This document shows positions 1 through 12,066 of a DNA stretch of 64,000 bases, piece by piece. The translations under genes were made by a program, and so were the position numbers. A model generated the notes under the pieces. That model searched no databases and was not told the DNA's origin. It saw only the letters and a program-made list of their open reading frames with translations. Positions within the stretch are counted from its first letter, which is position 1. The number at the start of each line of letters is the position of its first letter. Source of the DNA: Microbacterium invictum (GTDB taxonomy: Bacteria; Actinomycetota; Actinomycetes; Actinomycetales; Microbacteriaceae); assembly GCF_034421375.1 (NCBI RefSeq), contig NZ_CP139779.1, positions 806,001-870,000 on the forward strand. The letters are read 5' to 3'.

Positions 1-363
1 GGCCGGATCGGCGGCGAGCGCCCGCAGCCTGGCGAGATCCGCGCCGTCGCTCGGAGCGACGAGATGACGGATGACGACGGCGTCGTCTTCTTCGGACGAG
101 CGCACCAGGACGGTGTACAACCCGCTCTGCGCGGCGAGCGCGTCCGCGGCCGCGGGACTGCGTCCGGTGAACGAGGCGTAGCCCCACTCGTTCTCCGGAT
201 CCGAGATCGCGGTGTGCCACAGCTGGTGCGAGCGGTGGAACGCTCCGAGCCCGAGGTGCAGAAGGCGCACCGGCGGGCGGGCGGGGCTCTCACCGGCGAT
301 CTGCGCGAGGGTCGCGCTCAGGGCGACCGCATCGTTCGTCCGCGAGGGCGGGGCGGCGGTCAT
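1..363 (-). CDS. Mannitol dehydrogenase family protein, probable fructuronate reductase (partial)
   Basis: Only the N-terminal 121 residues lie in the window; the gene runs off the left edge. The protein reads with a Rossmann-type start typical of the mannitol dehydrogenase/UxuB family: 'RLLHLGLGAFHRSHQ' near residue 33, followed by a 'WGYASFTGRSPAAAD' stretch. UxuB reduces D-fructuronate to D-mannonate with NADH in the cytosol, the step after glucuronate isomerase. The ATG overlaps the uxaC stop codon as ATGA, so translation is probably coupled. The location directly after uidA and uxaC favours fructuronate reductase over mannitol or tagaturonate enzymes, but the catalytic C-terminal domain is not visible. 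Confidence 0.8.
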   Translation of the reverse strand, partial: MTAAPPSRTNDAVALSATLAQIAGESPARPPVRLLHLGLGAFHRSHQLWHTAISDPENEWGYASFTGRSPAAADALAAQSGLYTVLVRSSEEDDAVVIRHLVAPSDGADLARLRALAADPA

Positions 364-1763
364 AGTTTGAACGCCCGCCGCGGAATCGCACTGTGGAGGT
401 CGACCGCGATCCGCTCCGCCTCTCCGATGCTGAGACGCTCTTCGACCACCAGTCGGGCGAGGTAGCCGGCGTCGGTGCGCCGAGCCATGTCGTGACGCGC
501 GGGGATGGACAGGAACGCCCGCGTGTCGTCGATGAACCCCGAGCCGCGGTAGAATCCGGCGGTCTCGACCGTCGCCGCCCGGAACCGAGCGGCGCTGTCG
601 GGTGCGTCCAGGAACCACCAGGGCGCCCCGATGAACACCGACGGATAGAAGCCGGCGAGGGGAGCGAGCTCTCGGGAGAACGTGGTCTCGTCCACCGTGA
701 ACAGGATGAGGTGGAAGCCGCGGGCGGTGCCGAACCTCTGCAGAAGCGGCCGGAGGGGCTCGACGAAGGTGGTCGCCACCGGGATGTCGTGACCTCGATC
801 CGGCCCGTAGCCGGTGAACGTGGGCGTGTGGTGATTGCGGAAGACGCCGGCGTGGATGGTCATCACGAGGCCGTCTTCGGTCGACATTCGCGCGGATTCG
901 AACAGCATGTGAGCCCGAAACGCCCGCGCCTCGGTGGCCGACAGCTCGCCCCGGCGCGCCCGGTCGAACAGTGCGGCAGCGGACGACGGGTCGATCTCGG
1001 CCGTGTCTGCGGTGAAGACGCCGAAGTCGGCCGAGGTCGCGCCGTGCTCGATGAACCGACGGCGGCTCGCGCGAAGACCCTCGAGATAGCCCTCGTACCC
1101 GTTCTGATCGACCGAATCGATGAGTCGCTCGACGCGGTCGCCCCACCCCGCGGCGGTCGGGTCGAGGTAGGCGTCGGGGCGGAAGGTGGGCCTGACCACC
1201 GTGCGCACACCCGGATCAGCCGCCAGGATCCGATGCGGCTCGAGTGTGTCCAGCGGGTCGTCGGTGGTCGCGAGGACCTCGATGTCGAAGCGCTCGAGGA
1301 GAGCGCGGGGACGCATGTCCGCTGCGGCAAGGGATTCGCTGAGGGCGTCGAAGAGCGCGTCGGGGTCAGCGTCACCCGGCAGCTGCTCGACTCCGAAGAC
1401 GTCCTGCAGGGTGCTGCGCAACCAGTATCCCGAGGCCGTTCCGGCGAACAGGTGCCAGCGGTCGCAGAAGATCCGCCAGATCCGCCGCGCCTCGGACTCG
1501 GAGATCTCGCCCTGCCCGATCGCGAGCGAGGCGAGGTCCACACCGTCGGCGTGGAGCAGCCGGGTGACGTAGTGGTCATCGCGGATGAGCAGCGTCGCCG
1601 GATCCCGGAACGGGCGATCCGTCGCGAGGATGCCGGGGTCGACATGGCCGTGCGGCGACAGGATCGGGAGATCAGCGATCAGCTGATACAGCCTCTCGGC
1701 GATCCGGCGGGTGGCCGGATCGGCGGGGAGCAACCGCCGGGAGGTGACGGAGGTGGTGGTCAC
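360..1763 (-). CDS. uxaC: Glucuronate isomerase
   Basis: A 467-residue protein, the usual length of UxaC (about 470). It converts D-glucuronate to D-fructuronate (and galacturonate to tagaturonate) in the cytosol. The N-terminal metal-site segment 'LPILSPHGHVDP' (H-x-H) and 'DDHYVTRLLHADGV' are characteristic, as are 'TIHAGVFRNHH' in the middle and 'GAPWWFLDAP' near the C-terminus. It lies 30 nt downstream of the beta-glucuronidase gene in the same direction and its stop codon overlaps the start of the next dehydrogenase. The order uidA-uxaC-uxuB follows the catabolic route from glucuronide to mannonate. Confidence 0.95.
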   Translation of the reverse strand: MTTTSVTSRRLLPADPATRRIAERLYQLIADLPILSPHGHVDPGILATDRPFRDPATLLIRDDHYVTRLLHADGVDLASLAIGQGEISESEARRIWRIFCDRWHLFAGTASGYWLRSTLQDVFGVEQLPGDADPDALFDALSESLAAADMRPRALLERFDIEVLATTDDPLDTLEPHRILAADPGVRTVVRPTFRPDAYLDPTAAGWGDRVERLIDSVDQNGYEGYLEGLRASRRRFIEHGATSADFGVFTADTAEIDPSSAAALFDRARRGELSATEARAFRAHMLFESARMSTEDGLVMTIHAGVFRNHHTPTFTGYGPDRGHDIPVATTFVEPLRPLLQRFGTARGFHLILFTVDETTFSRELAPLAGFYPSVFIGAPWWFLDAPDSAARFRAATVETAGFYRGSGFIDDTRAFLSIPARHDMARRTDAGYLARLVVEERLSIGEAERIAVDLHSAIPRRAFKL

Positions 1764-1793
1764 GGTGAGTCCTTGCGATGTCGGTCTGTGGCG

Positions 1794-4434
<2,641 letters not shown>

Positions 4435-4435
<1 letters not shown>

Positions 4436-6318
4436 CAGATGTCCTCTCGGAGGATGGTCTCGGCTGCCGACGACAGCGGTTGCTGCATATCGGCCTGATC
4501 GAGTGCGAGCTCGTCTGCGTCCTCTCGACTGCGGTCTACGCCCGCTGTCGTCGTCCCGCAGAGTCCGAGGGGCGTCAGCGGTGGCTTGCCGACGAGCATG
4601 CTCGCCATGAGCGTCTGGGTGTAGGGATGCGCGGGGTTCTCGAGGATCTCCTCGACCCGCCCGGTCTCGACGATCTCGCCTTCGCGCATCACTGCGACGC
4701 GGTCGGCGATGTCGGCGATGACCCCGATGTTGTGAGTGACGAGAAGCACGGCGACGCCCAGTTCACGCTGCATCTTCCGGATCACATCGAGCACCTCGGC
4801 CTGCACCGTCACGTCCAGCGCCGTGGTCGGCTCATCGGCGATGATGAGGTCGGGTTCGCAGGTGAGAGCCCCCGCGATCAAGACCCGCTGTGCCATCCCG
4901 CCCGAGATCTCGTGCGCGTATCCCTTCATGACGCGGTCGGGATCGTCGATGCCCACCTTCTGCAGCAGGCTGCGCGCGCGTTCGGCCGCCTCCTTCTTCG
5001 AGATCCCGAGCAGCTTCACCATGGGACGGGTCAGCTGGTGCCCGATGGTGAACGCCGGGTCGAGGTTCGACATCGGTTCTTGAGGGATGTACGCGATGCG
5101 GCGCCCGCGGATGCCGAGGACCGCTTTCGTGTCGACCTCGCCGTCGCGGACGAGGACGGATTCCTCGAACCGGATCGATCCCGACAGGATGCGGGCGTTG
5201 CGCGGCAGCAGACCGAGGATCGAGAACGCGGTCTGCGACTTCCCCGATCCCGACTCCCCGACCAGGCCCAGCACCTCGCCGGGGCGGATGGTGAGCGAGA
5301 CGTCGCGGACGACCCTGCTGTACTCTCCATCGGCATTGGGGTAGCCGACGCTGAGGTCGGCGACCTGGAGGATCGCGTCGGCATCGTCGATCACGGCGGG
5401 CGCCCGTACCGGGAGATCAGGGCTGGTGGGCCGCGGACGGCGTGGCGCGGTGAGCGTGCGGCGGTCTTCGAGGGCATCGCGGATCGCATTGCCGAGGAGG
5501 ACGAGAGTGCCGATGGTGATGCCGATCGCCAGCGCCGGCCAGAGCATCAGCGTCGGTTGGATGTAGATGTTGCTGAAGCCGTCGTTGAGCATCGCGCCCC
5601 AGGACACCTCGGTGGGATCGCCGAGGCCGAGGAACTGCAGACCGCTCTGCACGGCGATCGCGACACCGCAGATGAGTGCGGTCTGGATGATCAGGGGCGC
5701 CCGTACCACGGAGAGCACGTGCCGCGAGATGATGCGCGCATCGCTCAGACCGACGACGCGCGCCGCATCCACGTACAGCTCATTGCGGACCGACTGCACG
5801 GCGGTGCGGGTGAGGCGGTAGTAGGAGGGGCTGATCAGGATGCCGAAGGCGATCATCGCGTACCACGCCGACGGACCCAGCGCAGCGCGCACCGAGAGCA
5901 GGATCACGATGGCGGGGAGGGCCATGAGCATGTTCGAGAACCAGTTGGACGTGCTGTCGAACGCTCCGCCGTAGAAGCCCGCGATGAGTCCTGCGGGCAA
6001 CCCGATCGCGATGGCGACGACCGCGCACAGCAGGGCGGACAGCAGTGTCAGCCGGGTCCCGTAGATCAGTCGCGAGAACACGTCGCGGCCGGCGCTGTCC
6101 GTTCCGAGCAGGGTCTGCCCGCCGGGATCGGCCAGGGTGTTGCCGACATCGGCGAAAGTGGGGTCGAACGGTGCGATCAACGGCGCGAACACGGCCGCGA
6201 GGACGATGATCGTGAGCAGGGCGAGCGAGACGACGCCCAGGGGGTTGCGGAGCATCCGGCGGAATGTGCCCCGCCGGGGCCGCGTGGTTACGGACGGGGT
6301 CTTGATGACGCTGGTCAT
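4435..6318 (-). CDS. ABC transporter permease-ATPase fusion (OppC-OppD type)
   Basis: A 627-residue fusion. Residues 1 to about 300 form an OppC-like permease with a TM helix near 28-50 and the inner-membrane loop 'ELYVDAARVVGLSDARIISRH' region near 180-200. After a Pro/Arg linker, residues 315 onward form an OppD-like ATPase with Walker A 'GESGSGKS' (354-361), signature 'EISGGMAQRV', Walker B 'LIIADEPTTALD' and the tail 'AHPYTQTLM'. I chose the ATG at 6318 because it overlaps the stop of the upstream permease (ATGA) and precedes the first permease helix; the reading frame upstream of it is antisense to the other permease gene. Permease and ATPase are often separate genes; the fused form is known in actinobacteria. 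Confidence 0.88.
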
Positions 6319-7256
6319 GAGAGCCGAACCTTCGGGTTGAGGGCGCCTTGCGCGATGTCCACGAGCAGGTTGACGATCATCACGATCACGACCGTGATGA
6401 TCACCACGCCCATGACGAGCGGGATGTCGCTGAGAACCGTTGCGTTGACCGCGAGCGCCCCGATTCCGGGGATCGCGAACACCTGTTCCAGGATGATCAC
6501 GCCGCCGAGCAGTCCGATGAACTGCAGGCTGAGGACGGTCAGGCCCGCCGGCGCCGCACTTCGGAGGACGTTCCTGAGCACGATCTCGCGCTCGCTCAGG
6601 CCGCGGCTGCGGAGGGTGCGCACGTAGTCCTTCTCGAGCTCTTTGATCACTGCGCTTCGGATCTGCTGAGCACTCGAGGTCACGTAGTTGACCACGATGG
6701 CGATGACCGGAAGCGTGAGCGACACGATCCACGCCTCTGCCCCGGCTCCCGGACGGATCGTCGCCACGGCGGGGAACCAGCCGAGGTTCACCGCGAAGAT
6801 GGTGACGAGGAAGATGGCGAGCACGAAGCCGGGAATGGCGTCGCCGATGACGGCGCCGACCTGAACGGTCTGATCCACCCAGCCGCGGCGCACCGCGGCG
6901 AGGACCCCGAGCACCGCCGCGATGACGGCGACCAGGACGATCGAGACGATCATGAGGACGAGGGTGACGGGAAGTCGACTCTGGATCGTCTCGGTCACCG
7001 GCTCGCCGTTGAACCAGGAGCGGCCCAGGTCTCCCTGCAGCGCCGAGCCGACCCAGCCGAGGTAGCGGACGAGGAGCGGCTGGTCCAGGCCCAGTTCAGC
7101 CTCTTTGAGGGCGATCTGCTCGGGAGTCGCCTGATCCCCCAGGATGTTGCGGGCGATGCTCGAGCTCGAGAAGAAGAGCAGGGTGTACGCCAGCGCCGAG
7201 ATGACGATGAGGAGCCCGACTCCGGATGCGATCCGCCGCAACGTGAAAGTGAGCAT
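6315..7256 (-). CDS. ABC transporter permease (OppB/DppB type)
   Basis: A 313-residue membrane protein with the OppB architecture: an N-terminal TM helix ('SGVGLLIVISALAYTLLFF'), a periplasm-facing loop with 'LGLDQPLLVRYLGWV', then five more helices. The loop 'KELEKDYVRTLRSRGLSEREI' near residue 210 is the ATPase-coupling EAA-like segment. The ATG at 7256 (MLTFTLRR) follows a GGAG ribosome binding site 7 nt upstream and is preferred over an in-frame start 51 nt further upstream, which would add an unrelated extension. It pairs with the fused permease-ATPase to form the membrane channel of the glucuronide-linked transporter. Confidence 0.88.
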   Translation of the reverse strand: MLTFTLRRIASGVGLLIVISALAYTLLFFSSSSIARNILGDQATPEQIALKEAELGLDQPLLVRYLGWVGSALQGDLGRSWFNGEPVTETIQSRLPVTLVLMIVSIVLVAVIAAVLGVLAAVRRGWVDQTVQVGAVIGDAIPGFVLAIFLVTIFAVNLGWFPAVATIRPGAGAEAWIVSLTLPVIAIVVNYVTSSAQQIRSAVIKELEKDYVRTLRSRGLSEREIVLRNVLRSAAPAGLTVLSLQFIGLLGGVIILEQVFAIPGIGALAVNATVLSDIPLVMGVVIITVVIVMIVNLLVDIAQGALNPKVRLS

Positions 7257-7274
7257 GAGAAGTCTCCGGTTGAG

Positions 7275-7314
7275 GGCGGGGGTGGTCGCACCGCGCGTGC
7301 TCGCCACCCCCGCC
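7275..7314 (-). terminator. Intercistronic hairpin between binding-protein and permease genes
   Basis: GGCGGGGGTGG (7275-7285) and CCACCCCCGCC (7304-7314) are perfect 11-bp inverted repeats with an 18-nt loop. The hairpin lies in the gap between the binding-protein stop and the permease start. It probably works as a partial terminator or 3'-end stabiliser that keeps binding protein in excess over the membrane parts. No U-run follows. Confidence 0.65.
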
Positions 7315-7332
7315 TGATCGGCGTGCGGTCTT

Positions 7333-8880
7333 CTACTCCGCCGGAGCGAAGTTGTAGATCGACGGCATCGCGGACTGGATCTGCGCCTCGACCGTGATGG
7401 CCTCGGGGTCGTAGACGCTGATCTGATCGATGCGGTAGAGGGGCAGGAACCAGGCGTTCTCCGTGACGTATCGGTTGATGTCCTGTGCCGCAGCCTCGCT
7501 GTCCTCGCCGCCCTCCTGCACGACTGCGATCAGCTCCTCCAGCTCCGGAGCCGTCGTCTGGAAGGGGTTGTAGGTCGCTGTCGGGGCGATGATCTGGTTG
7601 ACCGCGACCCACGCCTCGCCCTGGAACAGGTTGAAGTTGAAGGCTTCGAACTTCCCCTGCACGGCGTCTGCGACGTAATCCGCGGGAACGGCGCTGACCT
7701 GGTTGACCGTGATGCCCACTTCGCTCAGCTGTTGGGCGATCGCCGTGATCTGCGTGGCGAAGCCGTCGATGACGGGCAGGGTGATTTCCAGTCCATCCTC
7801 GTAGCCCGCGTCCGCGAGGAGTTCCCGCGCCATGTCGGGGTCGTAGGTGTAGTAATCCTCGAGGTCTTCGACGAACGCGCCGCTCTCCGGACCGAACACC
7901 TGACTTGTCGCGGTGCCCCGTCCGAGCTGCAGCTGCTCGAGGAGGGTCTCACGGTCGACGGCGTAGTTGATGGCCTGCCGCACGCGGGCGTCGGCGAGGG
8001 CGGGGTTGATGGTGCCGTCACGATCGAAGAAGGTCACTCCCGTCCAGTCCACCTGGTAGTCGGGGATGATCTCCATCCCCGCCCCTTCCGCCTGATCGGC
8101 CGTCCGCGCGTCGAGTGTCGTCCAGTCGACCTGGCCGGAGACGATCGCGTTCGCCCGTGCGGAGAGGTCTTCGAGGATGCGGAGTTCGACGGTGTCGAAC
8201 TTCTGGAGGTCCGGGTTCCAGTAGTCCTCCTTCGCGGTGAAGACGGACTGCGAGTCGCGGACCGAGCTGTCGGCGTCGTAAAGGTAAGGACCCGTGCCGA
8301 CGGGATCGGTTTCGAGCGTTCCGGCCTCGATCGCCGCGGGGCTCGCCATCAGTCCGGCCGCCTGGCTGAGGTAGAACTCGAAGGCGGGGTCGGGCTGGGC
8401 GAGGGTGATCTCGACGGTGTCTTCATCGACGGCCGTCGCCGATTCGTACTGGGTCAGCTGCACGGCCTGGCGACCGTTGCCCGCCTTGAAGTGCTCGAAG
8501 TTCGCCACCACGGCTTCGGCGTCGAAGGGCTCGCCATCGGAGAATTCGACGTCATCGCGCAACTCGAGCGTGAGCACCGTGCGGTCGTCGTTGTAACTCC
8601 ACTCGGTCGCGAGCATCGGGCTGAGCTCCCCGTCGGGTTCGCGCAGGACGAGGGTGTCGTACACCAGCTGATACGGCACGAACTGGTGACCGACGTGCGC
8701 CTGCGACGGATCCCAGGAGACGACGTCGCCCAGCTGACCGAGGGTCAGGGTGCCGCCGCGCGTGGCGTCGTCACCCCCGTCGCTGGTTCCGGCCCCCGCG
8801 TCGGAGCCGCCCGCGCTGCAGCCGGAGAGGAGAAGGGCTCCCGCGGCCAGTGCGCCGATTAGTTTCGTCGTTGATTTCAT
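7333..8880 (-). CDS. ABC transporter solute-binding lipoprotein (family 5)
   Basis: A 515-residue extracytoplasmic binding protein. The N-terminus MKSTTKLIGALAAG is a lipoprotein signal with lipobox 'LLSGC' (Cys near residue 21) followed by a Gly/Ser/Asp-rich linker. Family 5 marks include 'GGTLTLGQLGDVVSWDPSQAH', 'VTLTLELRDDVEFSDGEPF' type text near residue 100 and 'ARVRQAINYAVDRETLL' near 300. Length is normal for SBP_bac_5. The ATG at 8880 is chosen because it starts the signal peptide and has GAGGGAACG just upstream; the longer frame has no support. It is the first gene of the glucuronide operon, divergent from the LacI regulator. Confidence 0.92.
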   Translation of the reverse strand: MKSTTKLIGALAAGALLLSGCSAGGSDAGAGTSDGGDDATRGGTLTLGQLGDVVSWDPSQAHVGHQFVPYQLVYDTLVLREPDGELSPMLATEWSYNDDRTVLTLELRDDVEFSDGEPFDAEAVVANFEHFKAGNGRQAVQLTQYESATAVDEDTVEITLAQPDPAFEFYLSQAAGLMASPAAIEAGTLETDPVGTGPYLYDADSSVRDSQSVFTAKEDYWNPDLQKFDTVELRILEDLSARANAIVSGQVDWTTLDARTADQAEGAGMEIIPDYQVDWTGVTFFDRDGTINPALADARVRQAINYAVDRETLLEQLQLGRGTATSQVFGPESGAFVEDLEDYYTYDPDMARELLADAGYEDGLEITLPVIDGFATQITAIAQQLSEVGITVNQVSAVPADYVADAVQGKFEAFNFNLFQGEAWVAVNQIIAPTATYNPFQTTAPELEELIAVVQEGGEDSEAAAQDINRYVTENAWFLPLYRIDQISVYDPEAITVEAQIQSAMPSIYNFAPAE

Positions 8881-8934
8881 CGTTCCCTCATTGCCTCGTT
8901 GGAAGAGCAGAAGCTGTGTTGCCAGCAGTTCCAT

Positions 8935-8981
8935 GGAAACGTTCCTGGAACATTCCGTCAACGAATTGCCAAACGTTGCCA
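8935..8981. promoter_or_regulatory. Candidate LacI operators in the divergent promoter region
   Basis: Three related dyads lie between the divergent binding-protein and LacI genes: GGAAACGTTCC (8935-8945), GGAACATTCC (8948-8957) and TGCCAAACGTTGCCA (8967-8981, arms TGCCAA/TTGCCA with one mismatch each side). The central ACGTT resembles LacI/GalR-family operators, which usually hold a CG in the middle. The placement suggests autoregulation and control of the glucuronide operon by the adjacent regulator. Confidence 0.6.
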
Positions 8982-9030
8982 TAGACTGTCCTGGTCCGCG
9001 GTATCGAGCGCACTGATGACGGGAGTCGAC

Positions 9031-10035
9031 ATGAGGGTCACCGCCAGGGATGTCGCCCAGCGCGCCGGTGTCGCCGCCTCCACCGTGTCGCGCGCGCTGA
9101 ATGACCCAGGGCGCATCAATGAGCAGACTCGACAGCGGATCCTCGACGCGGCACGCGAACTCGGGTACGCGCCGACGGCACCGCGGGCCGTCGAGCGCAA
9201 GGGACTCGTCGCGCTCCTCGTGCCGGACGTGACGAACCCCTTCTACTTCGACATCATCCGTTCGACGCAGGAGCAGTTGCGCACGGCGGGGTTCCTGCAG
9301 TTGCTGATCGACACCAGCGAGTCCGGCACGACGGAAGCCGACACCCTCGCGCAGCTGGCGGGCCTCGTCGACGGGGTGATCCTCTCGGCGACCCGGCTGG
9401 ATGCACCCGCTCTGCGGGAGGCGACGGCGCGGCTCCCGCTCACGGTCATCAATCGCCAGCACGAGGACATCCCGAGCGTCCTGATCGATATCCGTACCGG
9501 ACTCATCCAGGCGATCGACCACCTCAAGGCCCTGGGGCACCGCACCATCGCCTTCATCGCGGGTCCTCCGGGTTCATGGCAGAACAGGTGGCGGTGGAAG
9601 GAGTTCGAGGAGCAGGTGCTCGCGCAGGAGCTTCGTCCCGTGCTCGTCGGACCCTACGCGCCGACTCGAGCAGGCGGTGCAGCCGCGGCCGATGCCCTGG
9701 TGCTCACCGAGGCCACCGCGTGCGTGGCCTTCAACGACCTTCTGGCCATCGGCATCCTGCAGCGACTGCGACAGCGGGGCATCCGCGTGCCCGAGGACAT
9801 CAGCGTCGTCGGCTGCGACGACATCTTCGGAGCCGACTTCAGTGCGCCACCCCTCACGACCATCGCCGGTGACACCGAGCAAGCGGGACGCCTCGCAGCC
9901 AGCCGGCTGATCTCGACGCTCAACGGCGAAGCACCACGCAACGGGACCACTCTCATCCCCACGCACCTGCTCGTCCGCGAGTCGACCGGGCCGGCTCCCT
10001 CCCATCCCGCCGCGCGTCAGCGCGCGGGCGGGTGA
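9031..10035 (+). CDS. LacI-family transcriptional regulator of the glucuronide operon
   Basis: A 334-residue regulator. The N-terminal helix-turn-helix 'VTARDVAQRAGVAASTVSRALNDPGRI' (about 2-29) and hinge 'AARELGYAPTAPRAVE' are classic LacI, followed by a periplasmic-binding-like effector domain with 'SVVGCDDIFGADFSAPPLTTI' near the end. The ATG at 9031 is preferred: it follows CGGGAG by 5 nt. A second in-frame ATG at 9016 is possible. The gene is divergent from the operon it most likely represses, with dyad sites between them. The effector is presumably a glucuronide or hexuronate (inference). Confidence 0.92.
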   Translation: MRVTARDVAQRAGVAASTVSRALNDPGRINEQTRQRILDAARELGYAPTAPRAVERKGLVALLVPDVTNPFYFDIIRSTQEQLRTAGFLQLLIDTSESGTTEADTLAQLAGLVDGVILSATRLDAPALREATARLPLTVINRQHEDIPSVLIDIRTGLIQAIDHLKALGHRTIAFIAGPPGSWQNRWRWKEFEEQVLAQELRPVLVGPYAPTRAGGAAAADALVLTEATACVAFNDLLAIGILQRLRQRGIRVPEDISVVGCDDIFGADFSAPPLTTIAGDTEQAGRLAASRLISTLNGEAPRNGTTLIPTHLLVRESTGPAPSHPAARQRAGG

Positions 10036-10051
10036 AACGATGCGCCGCGCC

Positions 10052-10921
10052 TCACCGACTGAGGGTCGCGAATCGGCGGATCGACAGCGGCACGAAGACG
10101 ACGAGCATCACGACGGCGAACACGAGGACGTAGACGACGGGATACTGCAGGGGCCACGCGTCGGCGACCGGTGCGTCGGCCGGCACGTTGCCGAAGAGCA
10201 CCCGCGCCGCCTGCACCAGCGCCGACACGGGGTTCCACCCCGCGAAGACCCGGAGCGGGCCGGGCAGGTTCTCGCTCGGCACGAAGGCATTGGAGATGAA
10301 CGTCAGGGGGAAGAGGATGAGGAACGAGGCATTGTTGATCACCTCGGGGCTTCGCACCACGAGGCCGAGGAAGGCCATCACCCACGAGAAGGCGTACGAG
10401 AAGAGCATCAGCAGCCCGACGCCGGCGAGGAAGCTCAGGACCGACGACTCCACCCGCCAGCCCACGATGAATCCGGTCCCCATCATCACCACGAGCGAGA
10501 GCACGTTGATGACGAGATCGCCGACGGTGCGGCCGACCAGCACCGCCGACCCGTTCATCGGCAGCGTGCGGAACCGGTCGATGATGCCGTCCTTGAGATC
10601 CTGCGCCATCGCCGAGCCCGAATACGTCGAGCCGAACACGATCGTCTGGGCGAAGATCCCCGCCATGAGGAACGAGGTGTAGTTCTCACCCGGCACCGCG
10701 ATCGACGACCCGAACACGAAGGTGAACAGCAGCACGAACATGATCGGCTGGATCAGGGTGAACACCAGGATGTCGGGGACGCGGACGATCTTCTTGATGT
10801 TCCGCCACGTCGCGACATAACCATCCGACAGGAAGCGGCTGAGAGGTGTGCCCGGCTCGGCCTCGAGGGTCGTGGAAAGGGCGGCGGTCGATCCGCCGCT
10901 CGTGCGTGCCGTCGTGCTCAT
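10052..10921 (-). CDS. ABC-2 type transporter permease (DrrB-like)
   Basis: A 289-residue ABC-2 exporter subunit with six predicted TM helices. Typical DrrB text is present: 'RNIKKIVRVPDILVFTLIQPIMFVLLF' near residue 40, 'DLKDGIIDRFRTLPMNGSAVLVGRT' near 110, 'FLGLVVRSPEVINN' and 'FISNAFVPSENLPG' near 205. It overlaps the ATPase gene stop as ATGA, so the two form one coupled exporter. DrrAB-type systems export drugs, lipids or cell-wall intermediates; the substrate here cannot be told. It converges with the LacI gene with a 16-nt gap. Confidence 0.9.
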   Translation of the reverse strand: MSTTARTSGGSTAALSTTLEAEPGTPLSRFLSDGYVATWRNIKKIVRVPDILVFTLIQPIMFVLLFTFVFGSSIAVPGENYTSFLMAGIFAQTIVFGSTYSGSAMAQDLKDGIIDRFRTLPMNGSAVLVGRTVGDLVINVLSLVVMMGTGFIVGWRVESSVLSFLAGVGLLMLFSYAFSWVMAFLGLVVRSPEVINNASFLILFPLTFISNAFVPSENLPGPLRVFAGWNPVSALVQAARVLFGNVPADAPVADAWPLQYPVVYVLVFAVVMLVVFVPLSIRRFATLSR

Positions 10922-11895
10922 GCCGCGGCCTCCTCATCGGTCGCGCTCTCGGCGGCATGGCCGGTGAGCTGCAGGAAGACGTCGTCGAGGGTCGGCCGGC
11001 GCATGCCGGCGTCGTGGAGTGCGACACCTGCCGCCGCCACGTCTGCCATCACGGCGCTCAGCGCGCCCGCCCCGTCGGCGACCGGGGCGACCAGGGTTCG
11101 CTCGCCGTCGGCGACGACCGCCCCGGTGCCGCGGCGGCGGAGGATGTCGGTCACCACCTCGGTATCGCCGTCGTCGACGAGCGTCACCGCGACGCGCTGA
11201 CCCCCCACCGAAGCCTTGAGCTCGTCGGCGGTGCCTTCGGCGATCACTTTGCCCGTGTCGATGATCGAGATCGAGTCGGCCAGACGATCGGCCTCCTCGA
11301 GGTACTGGGTCGTGAGCAGGAGTGTCGTCCCGCCCGCGACGAGCGACTCGATGACATCCCAGAGCGCCAGCCTGCTGCGCGGGTCGAGCCCCGTCGTCGG
11401 CTCGTCGAGGAACAGGACGGGCGGGTTGATCACCAGCGCCCCGGCGAGGTCGATGCGGCGCCGCATGCCCCCCGAGAACCCCTTCACGGGGCGGTTCTGG
11501 GCCTCGACGAGGTCGAACACCTCGATGAGCTCGCGGGCGCGTTGCGTCGCGCGGCGCCTCCCGAGGTGGTAGAGCAGGCCCACCATCAGGAGGTTCTCGA
11601 ACCCGGTGAGGTTCTCGTCGACCGCCGCATACTGCCCGCTCGCGCCACTCATCCTCCGGATCGCCTGCGGGTCGGCGAGAACGTCGACGCCGTTGATGCT
11701 CGCCTGACCCGAGTCGGGGCGGATGAGGGTGGTCAGCACCTTCACAGTGGTGGTCTTCCCCGCGCCGTTCGGGCCGAGGAGGGCGGTGACCGTTCCCTCG
11801 GGAACCTGCAGGGTGAGGCCGTCGAGCGCGCGCACCTCGGGTGCGCCCTTCGGCTGATAGGTCTTGACGAGGTCTCTGGCCTCGATGAATGCCAT
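10918..11895 (-). CDS. ABC transporter ATP-binding protein (DrrA-like)
   Basis: A 325-residue ATPase of the daunorubicin-resistance class. Walker A 'GPNGAGKTTT', the DrrA-type Q-loop text 'SGQYAAVDENLTGFENL', signature 'KGFSGGMRRRIDLAGAL', Walker B 'VLFLDEPTTGLD' and the C-terminal 'AGMRRPTLDDVFLQLTG' are all visible. I chose the ATG at 11895 (MAFIEARDLVKTY) where homology begins; a GGGGGGAG lies 13 nt upstream, rather far, so the in-frame ATG at 11925 remains an alternative. Works with the downstream DrrB-like permease. Confidence 0.9.
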   Translation of the reverse strand: MAFIEARDLVKTYQPKGAPEVRALDGLTLQVPEGTVTALLGPNGAGKTTTVKVLTTLIRPDSGQASINGVDVLADPQAIRRMSGASGQYAAVDENLTGFENLLMVGLLYHLGRRRATQRARELIEVFDLVEAQNRPVKGFSGGMRRRIDLAGALVINPPVLFLDEPTTGLDPRSRLALWDVIESLVAGGTTLLLTTQYLEEADRLADSISIIDTGKVIAEGTADELKASVGGQRVAVTLVDDGDTEVVTDILRRRGTGAVVADGERTLVAPVADGAGALSAVMADVAAAGVALHDAGMRRPTLDDVFLQLTGHAAESATDEEAAA

Positions 11896-12066
11896 GGGCG
11901 GGATGCTACTCCCCCCGTGTGACATCCCGTCGGCCTGAAACATGACGCCTTACGACGCCGTATGACGCCCGCTTTCGAACCGTGACGTCACGCGTTGCGA
12001 CGCCCCGCGGGCGGCCCGTTTACTGACTGCCCACAGGCCACGTCCGCAGCATCCAGGAGACCCATC

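Noticed and set aside
11896..12066. Possible SAM or methionine riboswitch before metQ
   Set aside because: I looked for SAM-type conserved helices and found only a short run of repeated GACGCC motifs. Nothing supports a riboswitch.
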